A stretch of 6,060 nt of DNA, from contig CAYOLL010000275.1 of the NCBI GenBank assembly GCA_964404765.1, forward strand, positions 1 to 6,060. The letters are read 5' to 3'. Positions 1-5,979 of this stretch are shown in pieces; the first letter of the stretch is position 1; each line of letters opens with the position of its first letter. The notes below the pieces were generated by a model. That model did no database searches. It was not told the DNA's origin and saw only the letters and a program-made list of their open reading frames with translations. A program made the translations under genes and the position numbers. This stretch comes from CAYOLL01 sp964404765 [NCBI: uncultured Gemmatimonadota bacterium]. Its GTDB lineage: Bacteria > 4572-55.

Positions 1-54
1 GGGTGGTACACTTCTCATGCCGATTTTTGGTACATTTTTATTTGCCTATTGACA
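1..54. mobile_element. Probable terminal end of an IS21-family insertion sequence (remainder lies left of the window)
   Basis: Two direct repeats are visible, both starting TGGTACA and ending TGCC: positions 4-21 and 28-46, 24 bases apart, with T-rich middles. They are followed by TTGACA ending at 54. Short multiple repeats just inside a CA-3' terminus are how IS21-family (istA/istB) ends are built, and the TGGTACA / ATGCCGATTTTTGGTACA wording resembles ends of that family as I remember them. No transposase coding sequence is in the window, so either the element body lies to the left or this is a solo remnant. The outer boundary at 54 is a guess from the CA dinucleotide; a target-site duplication cannot be tested from one end. 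Confidence 0.4.
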
Positions 55-64
55 GTTGCATTTT

Positions 65-79
65 AAACCCTTAGGGTTT
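65..79. repeat. Short palindrome, with a further half-copy downstream
   Basis: AAACCCT (65-71) and AGGGTTT (73-79) are perfect inverted copies around a single T. AAACCCT occurs again at 130-136. The one-base centre makes a stable hairpin from 65-79 alone unlikely; it could be a protein-binding site, or the 73-79 and 130-136 copies could pair across a 50-base loop. No gene start is near enough to assign it as an operator. Confidence 0.3.
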
Positions 80-165
80 CTGCTGCCAAAAGCGTAAAAA
101 CCGGTAAGCTTTAACCATTTCTGTAAAGAAAACCCTAAAGGTCTATTCGGCCAAAAATAGCCCTT

Positions 166-343
166 GCCTGAATTATTCACAAATCTTAACGCAAACGTCG
201 CAATTGACGCTAAAGACGCAAGTTGCGAATTTATATCTTAAAAATGGATTATGAGGCAACCTAATCGTTTTAAATTCAGCTAATTTAAAACAAATCAAGC
301 GGTTGCGCCGTTTGCGTCTCTTGCGTTTATGAATTATTCAGGC
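166..343. repeat. Imperfect long inverted repeat, possible non-autonomous mobile or REP-like element
   Basis: The left arm (166-203) and right arm (303-343, read on the minus strand) match in two blocks. The outer block GCCTGAATTATTCA (166-179) matches 343-330 at 13 of 14 bases. The inner block ACGCAAACGTCGCAA (189-203) matches 317-303 at 14 of 15. A 3-base length difference separates the blocks. The arms enclose about 99 bases of AT-rich DNA with no open frame. Further ACGCTAAAGACGCAA-type words at 209-221 continue the left arm. The right end lies 45 bases past the stop codon of the membrane protease gene. It could be a miniature element, a REP-type intergenic repeat or a long hairpin in the 3' untranslated RNA of that gene. 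Confidence 0.55.
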
Positions 344-387
344 TTGATGAGAATAGCTTTGTTGCTGTAGAAAACATAGGCAAAGCA

Positions 388-1125
388 TCAGGGCTTGTAG
401 ACAATAAAAAGATTTAGGCTGACACCCAAAATCCAATGCAAAATAATCTGGTAATAAAGCGAACGGCAGCGCAGTACAAAAATACCAAAAACGATTCCGC
501 CTAAAATTGCGCTAAATGTTTCCGGCATCGGCTTGCCGATATGAATCAGCGTGGATGCCAATGTTTGAATCCAGATGGCGTTCCAGTCTCCGAGACTTTG
601 GCGCAAGCCGAACAGCATGAAACCGCGGAAAAGAAACTCAAAGCCAAGATAATAGAAAAGGTAGCCACTCTCATGAAGCAGCGTATGGCGCCAGCTATCG
701 CCGGCGCCATAGGAGAGCGGATAAGCCGCTTGAAAAAGCGGGTCAGATGACGATAGATATGACAAAAAAATCATTACGATACAGGCCCAGGGCAGTATTT
801 TTAAACCAAATTGCCAATCACCCCATTGCAGGCCATAGTCTGACAGGGACTCTTTTAAAACCACTTTGACGATTAGCACCGGGAAAATGCCCAGCACAAC
901 AAAACCGATCCCATAATTGTATAGGCTTGGGTAAATAGAGGCGAAGGGCAAATCACGCGCGGCTAATGTCGGAAAAAACCGAATAAAAAAAGAGGCCAAA
1001 CCGCTATATAAGTACAGGCAGATCACAAAAGTGGCGCTTAGCAAAATAATCATTACTTTTGGATTAAAGCTTGCGCGATCCGGCCAATTGGGGTGCGCGG
1101 TAAGCGATTGTAAAAATTTCCACAT
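388..1125 (-). CDS. CPBP-family (CAAX/Abi-like) intramembrane metalloprotease
   Basis: A 245-residue, very hydrophobic protein with about six to eight membrane segments, including roughly residues 24-40, 70-90, 107-123, 183-197, 204-219 and 222-242. Around residues 161-168 it has GFEFLFRG, the E-x-x-x-R-G form of CPBP motif 1 (E163, R167). H195 in STLIHIGKPMPE is the second motif, and H230 in ILHWILGVSLN the third. These glutamate and histidine residues are the expected metal/catalytic set of the Rce1/CPBP fold. The first E of the classical EE pair is F here, and the position of the Asn in HxxxN is G, so it belongs to a divergent subgroup. Members of the family process prenylated proteins in eukaryotes; bacterial substrates are mostly unknown and the substrate here cannot be told. 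The ATG has a modest AAGG upstream (minus strand). It is divergent from the lipoprotein gene. Confidence 0.85.
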   Translation of the reverse strand: MWKFLQSLTAHPNWPDRASFNPKVMIILLSATFVICLYLYSGLASFFIRFFPTLAARDLPFASIYPSLYNYGIGFVVLGIFPVLIVKVVLKESLSDYGLQWGDWQFGLKILPWACIVMIFLSYLSSSDPLFQAAYPLSYGAGDSWRHTLLHESGYLFYYLGFEFLFRGFMLFGLRQSLGDWNAIWIQTLASTLIHIGKPMPETFSAILGGIVFGIFVLRCRSLYYQIILHWILGVSLNLFIVYKP

Positions 1126-1172
1126 AGAGACCTTTTCGGTTGAAGTTGTTTAAATTGAAATAAATTAAGTGC

Positions 1173-1201
1173 ATTTTAACCAAAATTATTTAATTTATGA
1201 A
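1173..1201 (-). promoter_or_regulatory. Possible sigma-70-like promoter for the membrane protease gene
   Basis: On the minus strand, TTCATA (1201-1196) and TAAAAT (1178-1173) are separated by 17 bases and lie about 50 bases upstream of the ATG at 1125. The -10 matches consensus at 5 of 6 positions and the -35 at 4 of 6. The surrounding DNA is very AT-rich, so chance matches are likely. Confidence 0.25.
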
Positions 1202-1352
1202 CACTTTTCACGCTTGGTTATCTTTTTCAGAAATTCACAATGTGCCGTAGTCTGTAATAATAATTCAGAAATAAAGCATAAAGTTATCAAATTGCACGGA
1301 AGTTCCGAAGAATTTATTTTTTGCCCTGATAAGCGACACTAAACCGAGGCAC

Positions 1353-1358
1353 AAGGAG
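1353..1358 (+). promoter_or_regulatory. Shine-Dalgarno deciding the lipoprotein start
   Basis: AAGGAG lies 7 bases before the ATG at 1366. An in-frame TTG at 1360 would leave only one base after the Shine-Dalgarno, so ATG 1366 is the start chosen. Confidence 0.85.
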
Positions 1359-1365
1359 ATTGGTT

Positions 1366-2160
1366 ATGAAATTTACCCAACGGATGTTTGCACTTGCCGG
1401 CATTTTATTGACTGTCTGTGGGACGGGCTGCACCACGGTTTCGACACCGGCGTCGCCGCGGGTTGCCGAGATTTACATGCGAAACGTAAAAAGCGACGCG
1501 GTTATTAATGTAGTAGCCGAATCGGCCCAATCCGAAGGACAGGAGATTCGTTCGCGCTCACAGGAAGCCGCTGTTTCGTCTAAGACTGCGGAAGTTGTTC
1601 AAAAATCCGGCGAGCGGGTTATCGAAGAGGAGCGCGTCAGCTACCGGGTTGAACAGGTGGGTGAGCGCGTGCATGTGGTAGCCAAGCCCTATCGTGTTTA
1701 TAATCCCGGCACGGAGTGGGAAGAAGTCAAAGAGCTTACGACGCCGGGCGATGTCGGGCGCGTTCAGATCATGCTGGATCGCTTAAAAGCTCGAATTACG
1801 CTGGCCAAAACGGGACATCCGCAGGCATTTTTGCCCGGTCAAACCAAAGAAAAAGTCATTGAATGGCTTCTGACACAGGTTGAGAAATCAGGAAACCGGA
1901 TCAAATCCCGCACGCTGACTGATGCGCAGGCCGGTAAAAAGATTGAAATTGTAGAGGATCAGCCGGGTGATGTGGTGGAAGAAACCCAGGTACGCTATCG
2001 GGTTCGCACGGCGGATGACGGCATCTATGTGGAAGCGGATGTCACCAAATTTAGTCTGGAATCCAAAGATAAGGCCGATTTAAATCAAAGTGAAGAAGCT
2101 TTGAAAACCCAAATGGTGCTGGATCGAATGGAAACAGACCTCGCTATGCCGAAGCAGTAA
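1366..2160 (+). CDS. Putative lipoprotein of unknown function with two tandem homologous domains
   Basis: A 264-residue protein. The N-terminus is MKFTQRMF followed by a hydrophobic stretch and CGTGC-TT, so Cys22 is the likely lipidated residue after signal peptidase II cleavage. The lipobox is atypical, with Gly rather than Leu at -3. I do not recognise a family. The mature part is mostly charged and consists of two related units, about residues 46-144 and 164-259. The first 50 residues of each align without gaps at an offset of 118 (VINVV/VIEWL, SEGQEIRSR/KSGNRIKSR, SYRV/RYRV), and each unit ends in a matching MLDRLKARI/VLDRMETDL segment. Repeated alternating hydrophobic/charged stretches (for example RVHVVAKPYRV and GIYVEADVTKF) suggest beta strands closed by a helix in each unit. 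It probably sits on the periplasmic face of a membrane. It is monocistronic, bounded by a hairpin terminator and a divergent gene. Confidence 0.8.
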   Translation: MKFTQRMFALAGILLTVCGTGCTTVSTPASPRVAEIYMRNVKSDAVINVVAESAQSEGQEIRSRSQEAAVSSKTAEVVQKSGERVIEEERVSYRVEQVGERVHVVAKPYRVYNPGTEWEEVKELTTPGDVGRVQIMLDRLKARITLAKTGHPQAFLPGQTKEKVIEWLLTQVEKSGNRIKSRTLTDAQAGKKIEIVEDQPGDVVEETQVRYRVRTADDGIYVEADVTKFSLESKDKADLNQSEEALKTQMVLDRMETDLAMPKQ

Positions 2161-2201
2161 AAACATATCCGGAATAGCGATTCGCTGTTGATTGTAAAAG
2201 A

Positions 2202-2237
2202 AAAAGGCAGACTGCTTTTTAAGCAGGTCTGCCTTTT
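2202..2237. terminator. Bidirectional hairpin terminator between lipoprotein gene and tRNA-Pro
   Basis: AAAAGGCAGACTGCTT (2202-2217) pairs with AAGCAGGTCTGCCTTTT (2221-2237) with one bulged base on the second arm and a TTT loop. Read on the minus strand, the stem lies 2 bases after the tRNA CCA end and is followed by TTTTTCTTTTAC, a good intrinsic-terminator tail. Read on the plus strand, it is 41 bases after the lipoprotein stop and its T-run is part of the stem, so it is weaker but usable. It therefore probably ends both convergent transcripts. Confidence 0.8.
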
Positions 2238-2239
2238 CA

Positions 2240-2316
2240 TGGTCGGGGCGACTGGATTTGAACCAGCGACCACTTGAACCCCATTCAAGTACGCTACCGG
2301 GCTGCGCCACGCCCCG
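2240..2316 (-). tRNA. tRNA-Pro, anticodon GGG, CCA encoded
   Basis: On the minus strand the 77 nt fold as a full cloverleaf. The acceptor stem CGGGGCG/CGCCCCG is perfect, followed by discriminator A and a genome-encoded CCA. The D stem is GCGC/GCGT, with loop AGCCCGGTA. The anticodon stem CTTGA/TCAAG carries loop ATGGGGT, giving anticodon GGG (positions 2282-2280) and G37. The T arm is GCTGG-TTCAAAT-CCAGT. The GGG anticodon reads CCC and CCU proline codons. The length and the G37 next to the anticodon fit tRNA-Pro. It has its own terminator directly downstream and stands alone. Confidence 0.97.
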
Positions 2317-2341
2317 CCAAACATTTTCATCTGGTTCTTAA

Positions 2342-2368
2342 AGTATACAATTTACGTTTAAATTTCAA
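2342..2368 (-). promoter_or_regulatory. Probable promoter of the tRNA-Pro gene
   Basis: On the minus strand TATACT (2347-2342) is a strong -10 about 25 bases before the mature tRNA 5' end. TTGAAA (2368-2363) is the best -35, but its 15-base spacer is short. A transcription start near 2335 with a short 5' leader removed by RNase P would fit. Confidence 0.4.
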
Positions 2369-2498
2369 GCGTAAAATGAATCCTTATTGATTATTCTATC
2401 AAAAAAAAGTAGCACATCCACCACGAAATGATTATCATCTGACAGCTCAAGCTGAGAATTTGGCTAAACCAGTGTTCCTCAAAATAGGGGCTGTCACA

Positions 2499-3164
2499 AT
2501 GCCTATGAATATTATCCCGCTATTCCCTCTTGGCCTTGTCCTTTTTCCGGAGCTTCCCCTTCCCCTTCATATCTTTGAAGAACGTTACAAAAATATGATA
2601 GATGATTGTATCCAGGGGGATCTTGTTTTTGGGATCAATTGGTATGAAGGAGGCAACTTGCATCGTGTCGGATGTGCGGCCAGCGTCGTCAAAGTTTTGC
2701 AGCGCCGGGATGACGGCAGTTTGGATATTCTGGTCAAGGGTGTTCGACGTTATAAAATTGAAAAGATTCTGGATGAGAAGATGTACTTGCAGGCGCGCGT
2801 CGTCTATTTTGAGGATGAGCCCGGCGCCGATAGCCTTGCCTTAGATGCTTTATCCGCAAAAAGCATAGACCTGATGGGCCAAATTGCCGTGCAGCGTAAT
2901 CAGGAAATCGATTTAAAAGACTTTGCCGATATGAGCCCGGAATTAATTTCCTTTATGATTGCCGGTGGCGCCGGTTTTAATGAAAATGAAGAGCAAACCT
3001 TGCTGGAATTAACCTCCACCCGGGCACGTTTGGAAAAGTTAGTCGATAGTCTGTATAAAGTTTACGAACGTATTAAAATCACTGAAGAAATCCAAAAAAT
3101 TGTCCGCAAAAACGGGCTTGTGCCAAAAGAACTTACCCAACAGCTCAAAGATTTGCAACTGTAA
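2499..3164 (+). CDS. Stand-alone LON substrate-binding (Lon N-terminal) domain protein
   Basis: A 221-residue protein beginning MPMNIIPLFPLGLVLFPE, the hallmark opening of the LON substrate-binding domain, followed by LPLHIFEERYKNMI (residues 21-34) and the beta-rich core VGCAASVVKVLQ...DILVKGVRRYKIEKI (about 57-90). The C-terminal half (about 115-221) is helical and charged. There is no AAA+ ATPase (no Walker A) and no Ser-Lys protease domain, so it is not Lon itself. In Lon this domain recognises unfolded substrates; stand-alone members are widespread in bacteria and their role is poorly known. ATG 2499 is chosen because AGGGG (2486-2490) lies 8 bases upstream and because the family motif begins at residues 4-6. 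An in-frame TTG at 2460 has no Shine-Dalgarno. The obg gene follows after 32 bases and is probably in the same transcript. Confidence 0.92.
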   Translation: MPMNIIPLFPLGLVLFPELPLPLHIFEERYKNMIDDCIQGDLVFGINWYEGGNLHRVGCAASVVKVLQRRDDGSLDILVKGVRRYKIEKILDEKMYLQARVVYFEDEPGADSLALDALSAKSIDLMGQIAVQRNQEIDLKDFADMSPELISFMIAGGAGFNENEEQTLLELTSTRARLEKLVDSLYKVYERIKITEEIQKIVRKNGLVPKELTQQLKDLQL

Positions 3165-3196
3165 ATTTTTTTGAGATTATTCTCCGGATATGTGAA

Positions 3197-4180
3197 ATGT
3201 TTATAGATCAAGCCACAATTTATGTTAAAGGCGGCGATGGCGGCTCAGGCGTTGTCAGCTTTTGTCGGGAAAAATACGTGCCAAAAGGCGGGCCAGACGG
3301 CGGTGACGGCGGTAAGGGCGGCGATATCAGCTTAAAAGTGGATGCTAATATCCATACACTGATGGATTTTCGATACCGCCGTGAGTACATTGCCGCGAGC
3401 GGCCAGAAAGGCGAGGGTAACCGCAGGTCTGGCAAGGGCGCTGATGCTATAACCATTTTGCTGCCGCCGGGCACACTTGTTTATGATAATGGAAGCGGTG
3501 AGTTGTTGGCGGACATGACCGAAATCGGCCGCACGTTTTTGGCTGCCAAAGGCGGTGATGGGGGACGCGGGAATTCGCATTTTGCCACACCGACGCATCG
3601 CACACCCCATCGTGCCGAGCCCGGTTGGCCTGGTTCGGGCCGTCACTTGCGACTGGAGCTTAGGCTGATCGCCGACGTCGGCTTGATCGGCTTGCCCAAT
3701 GCCGGCAAGTCAACGCTGCTGTCACGGTTATCGGCGGCGCGGCCCAAAATTGCCGACTATCCTTTTACTACATTGGAACCGATTCTTGGCGTGGTTTACA
3801 TGGGCGAGTATCAAAGCTATGTAGTAGCCGATTTGCCCGGTCTGATCGAAGGAGCCAGCCAGGGCCGCGGTCTGGGGCATGAGTTTCTGCGGCATGTGGA
3901 GCGGACAAAAATTTTATTGCATCTGGTGGACATCAGTTCGGAAACCCCCGAAGCCGACTATCAAACGATTCGTAACGAACTGTCCGCTTATAGTCCGGAG
4001 TTGATGAAAAAACCAACCTACTTAGTTTGGACTAAAAAAGATTTACTCACGCCGGACCTCAAACTGCCCGATTTACCGACAGATTTGCCAATCATTTCTG
4101 CCGTAACCGGCGAAGGCATAAAAGAGCTCTCCTTTTTTCTGCTCGAAAAGCTCAAAAATCCTGCTGTAAAAATCGTCTGA
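3197..4180 (+). CDS. obg: GTPase Obg (ObgE/CgtA), ribosome assembly and growth control
   Basis: A 327-residue protein with the full two-domain core of Obg. The glycine-rich Obg fold is at residues 1-159 (MFIDQATIYVKGGDGGSG, GGPDGGDGGKGGD, KGGDGGRGNSHFATPTH). The GTPase domain follows with G1 GLPNAGKST (165-173), G2 FTT (190-192), G3 DLPG (212-215), G4 TKKD (279-282) and G5 SAVTGEG (301-307). The G4 motif has Thr in place of the usual Asn. There is no C-terminal OCT extension, which is common outside Firmicutes. Obg binds the 50S subunit and acts in late large-subunit assembly and stress/growth control in the cytoplasm. The ATG has no good Shine-Dalgarno (only GGA 8 bases upstream), so translation may depend on coupling to or reinitiation after the LON-domain gene 32 bases before. 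The gene ends 13 bases from the convergent protease gene. Confidence 0.98.
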   Translation: MFIDQATIYVKGGDGGSGVVSFCREKYVPKGGPDGGDGGKGGDISLKVDANIHTLMDFRYRREYIAASGQKGEGNRRSGKGADAITILLPPGTLVYDNGSGELLADMTEIGRTFLAAKGGDGGRGNSHFATPTHRTPHRAEPGWPGSGRHLRLELRLIADVGLIGLPNAGKSTLLSRLSAARPKIADYPFTTLEPILGVVYMGEYQSYVVADLPGLIEGASQGRGLGHEFLRHVERTKILLHLVDISSETPEADYQTIRNELSAYSPELMKKPTYLVWTKKDLLTPDLKLPDLPTDLPIISAVTGEGIKELSFFLLEKLKNPAVKIV

Positions 4181-4181
4181 A

Positions 4182-4201
4182 AGGCTATGCCGCCTATTTT
4201 T
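4182..4201 (+). terminator. Weak hairpin plus T-run after obg
   Basis: AGGC (4182-4185) and GCCT (4192-4195) could pair over a 6-base loop, followed by ATTTTT. The stem is only 4 bp and overlaps the last codons of the convergent protease gene, so this is a weak candidate; no better terminator is visible in the 13-base gap. Confidence 0.25.
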
Positions 4202-5906
4202 CCGGTATCCATACCATCCGCCCGTGAAAAGCCCGATTGCCTATTTCCAACTTGTACAGATATTGGCCAATAGCCGCACGCTGCCCGTTCTGGTCGCGTC
4301 CGTCCCAAATCAGCGTATGATCACCTTCTTCAAATGCCTGACTTAAATGATAAACCCGCTGTCCGGCCAGATTGTAGATGCCAAATTGGCAAACGACCGG
4401 CGTCGGCAGGCCGAATTGAATCTGCGTATAACGCGAAAATGGATTGGGATAGCTGCCTGTTACATAAATAGCTTCCGGCGGGTCCGGCGGGTCAAAATCG
4501 ACACTAAATGTCATGGTCTTGCCGCTGTGGCTGATGTCATAAATCTTGAACTCGCCCTGCGTTTGACCGTTTGCGGCAGTTCCCGGCTGCGAGGTAGACG
4601 AAAGAAAGCTGCGTTTCTGATTAAGCGAAAAAGCCGCATCCGACAAAGCATCCCGTCCAAGATATCGCACATCATCAATTTCATCTTCCAGCCAAATCCG
4701 ATAATACGCCATCAACGGCGGGCCGTCATTATAGCCGGCCGGATGCGGATATGTAATGCCGGGTGTCATCTTCTCATCTACATGAAAAATCAGCAGGCCG
4801 TCCGGACCGGGCAATTGCCGGTCATAGGCGTAGTCGTTGGAAGCGTGACGGTTTTCGATCAAAAAGAACTCAGTATTTGCTGTGCCGGGGATAAATACCC
4901 GATATAAAGATTGATTGGCAGCAACACCCGGATTTTGAACCGGAATTCCTGTTTGTGAATCGGCAATATCCGTTGGAGTGATCCAACCATTTCGACCGGT
5001 AGACGGTCTGCCGTCAAAGTCCCATTGCAGATAGCCGCATATTGCAGCCGGTTTTTGTCCGCTGCCCAAAAAGCTGCCGCCACCCATCAAGCACCAATCG
5101 CCGACTGCTTCTTCGTACAACCCGCTGGTACCCAGGCGATAGTCATACAGATCCGGCGCGCCAAATCCGTGAAAAAACTCGTGGCAGATCGTGCCAATCG
5201 GCAATTTGGCTGAGCCCGGATTTTCCGGCACAACGACGGCGGCATTAATCTTAATGCCGTTAAAAGTGCCAATTCCGCCGGTGAAGCGTAGTGACCACAG
5301 GTCATCGCTGCGCCCGGTTTCGGCTTCATCATTCCCGGCATGAACAATCATCAAATGGTCCAGAAAACCATCCCCATCGCGGTCATATTGGGACAGGTCA
5401 ATTTGGGTCAGCAGCGCCCGGAAAGCATCCTGTACCATTTCTTTAAGATGTTTGAGGTCATCGGGATAGCCACTGCCGGAAGCCGGCCGGCCATAATAGC
5501 TCATGGGATTGGGCATCCGAATCCATGCGCCGCTTGCCGGGTAAATCGCCGGGCCTGCCGGATGGCTAACGATCATGGGCTTCGTTGCATTCCGGCTCAG
5601 GCTGCGGTAGTAGGCCATGAGGCTTAAATCGTCGCCAAAAAAGGCTTGCTCAAAATCTGCAGCGGTTTTTTGGCCGGGCTTGTCCGAAAAATCTACCCGA
5701 ATGACCAGAACATATTCGAGACCGTCTTCTGTTGGGACACGCGCAAATTCGGCGCTGCTGGGGCAACCTGCGGGTGTTTGCCGGCTCATGGCGTGAGGGC
5801 CCGGCGGAACAGGCGCGGCAGGAACGGCCTGAGCCGGATGTGGGGAACAAGTCAGAATAGAAAGCCAACTAACGATCCAATACCAAGTTTTTTTAAATTC
5901 GCTCAA
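4194..5906 (-). CDS. Secreted M6-family (immune inhibitor A-like) zinc metalloprotease with C-terminal FlgD-like/type IX sorting-like domain
   Basis: A 570-residue protein from TTG 5906. The N-terminus MSEFKKTWYW, a hydrophobic core and PAQA|V give a signal peptide with cleavage after about residue 27. The M6 region runs from VLVIRVDFSDK (66-76) through AYYRSLS (about 98-104) and an acidic DRDGDGFLD loop (175-183) like those of M6 and calcium-binding proteins. Next come the zinc site HEFFHGFGAPD (H242, E243, H246, with D252 as the probable third ligand) and a Met-turn-like DWCLMGG (M274). The last ~85 residues (YPNPFSRYTQIQFGLP at 486-501, then LAGQRV...WDGRDQNGQ...GQYLYKLEIG to 556) match the FlgD Ig-like/type IX C-terminal domain seen in FCB bacteria. 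It is therefore expected to degrade proteins outside the cell or at its surface, possibly exported by a type IX system. Longer starts exist (ATG 5927, TTG 5948) but have no Shine-Dalgarno. It stands alone, convergent with obg. Confidence 0.92.
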   Translation of the reverse strand: MSEFKKTWYWIVSWLSILTCSPHPAQAVPAAPVPPGPHAMSRQTPAGCPSSAEFARVPTEDGLEYVLVIRVDFSDKPGQKTAADFEQAFFGDDLSLMAYYRSLSRNATKPMIVSHPAGPAIYPASGAWIRMPNPMSYYGRPASGSGYPDDLKHLKEMVQDAFRALLTQIDLSQYDRDGDGFLDHLMIVHAGNDEAETGRSDDLWSLRFTGGIGTFNGIKINAAVVVPENPGSAKLPIGTICHEFFHGFGAPDLYDYRLGTSGLYEEAVGDWCLMGGGSFLGSGQKPAAICGYLQWDFDGRPSTGRNGWITPTDIADSQTGIPVQNPGVAANQSLYRVFIPGTANTEFFLIENRHASNDYAYDRQLPGPDGLLIFHVDEKMTPGITYPHPAGYNDGPPLMAYYRIWLEDEIDDVRYLGRDALSDAAFSLNQKRSFLSSTSQPGTAANGQTQGEFKIYDISHSGKTMTFSVDFDPPDPPEAIYVTGSYPNPFSRYTQIQFGLPTPVVCQFGIYNLAGQRVYHLSQAFEEGDHTLIWDGRDQNGQRAAIGQYLYKLEIGNRAFHGRMVWIPEK

Positions 5907-5912
5907 ATGAAA

Positions 5913-5918
5913 CTCCTC
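5913..5918 (-). promoter_or_regulatory. Shine-Dalgarno deciding a TTG start for the M6 protease
   Basis: On the minus strand GAGGAG lies 6 bases before TTG 5906-5904. Neither the upstream in-frame ATG (5927) nor TTG (5948) has a comparable motif. The TTG start also gives a normal signal-peptide n-region (MSEFKK). Confidence 0.7.
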
Positions 5919-5979
5919 AAAAAGCATCCCATAGCAAAAGATTTTCAAATTTTAATAGACATCTTTCCAAAATAAATCT

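Noticed and set aside
180-225. CRISPR-like short repeats (ACGCAA words)
   Set aside because: The copies are irregularly spaced and too short, with no constant repeat/spacer lengths; they are better explained as part of the inverted-repeat element.
541-750. Plus-strand 69-residue open frame inside the membrane protease gene
   Set aside because: It lies antisense to a well-supported CPBP protein, has no family signature and no good ribosome-binding site.
1360-1365. TTG 1360 as start of the lipoprotein gene
   Set aside because: It almost touches the AAGGAG Shine-Dalgarno; ATG 1366 has the proper 7-base spacing.
2080-2330. Two overlapping minus-strand open frames of 76 and 81 residues
   Set aside because: They run through the tRNA-Pro gene and its terminator; the [23 protein letters not shown] peptide is the familiar false translation of a tRNA.
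2387-2415. Promoter for the LON-domain/obg pair beginning at TTGATT
   Set aside because: No acceptable -10 hexamer lies 16-18 bases downstream.
2460-2498. N-terminal extension of the LON-domain protein from TTG 2460
   Set aside because: It has no Shine-Dalgarno and the extra residues precede the conserved start of the LON fold; ATG 2499 is better.
3220-3646. Minus-strand open frames of 84 and 104 residues within obg
   Set aside because: They are antisense shadows of the glycine-rich Obg coding sequence, proline/serine-rich as expected of complementing GGN codons.
4347-4907. Plus-strand 186-residue open frame
   Set aside because: It is antisense to the M6 protease, whose zinc motif and domain order are clear; the peptide shows no recognisable domain.
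5845-5855. Lipoprotein signal in the M6 protease (Cys20 after SILT)
   Set aside because: Thr at -1 does not fit a lipobox, and a PAQA|V signal peptidase I site follows a few residues later.
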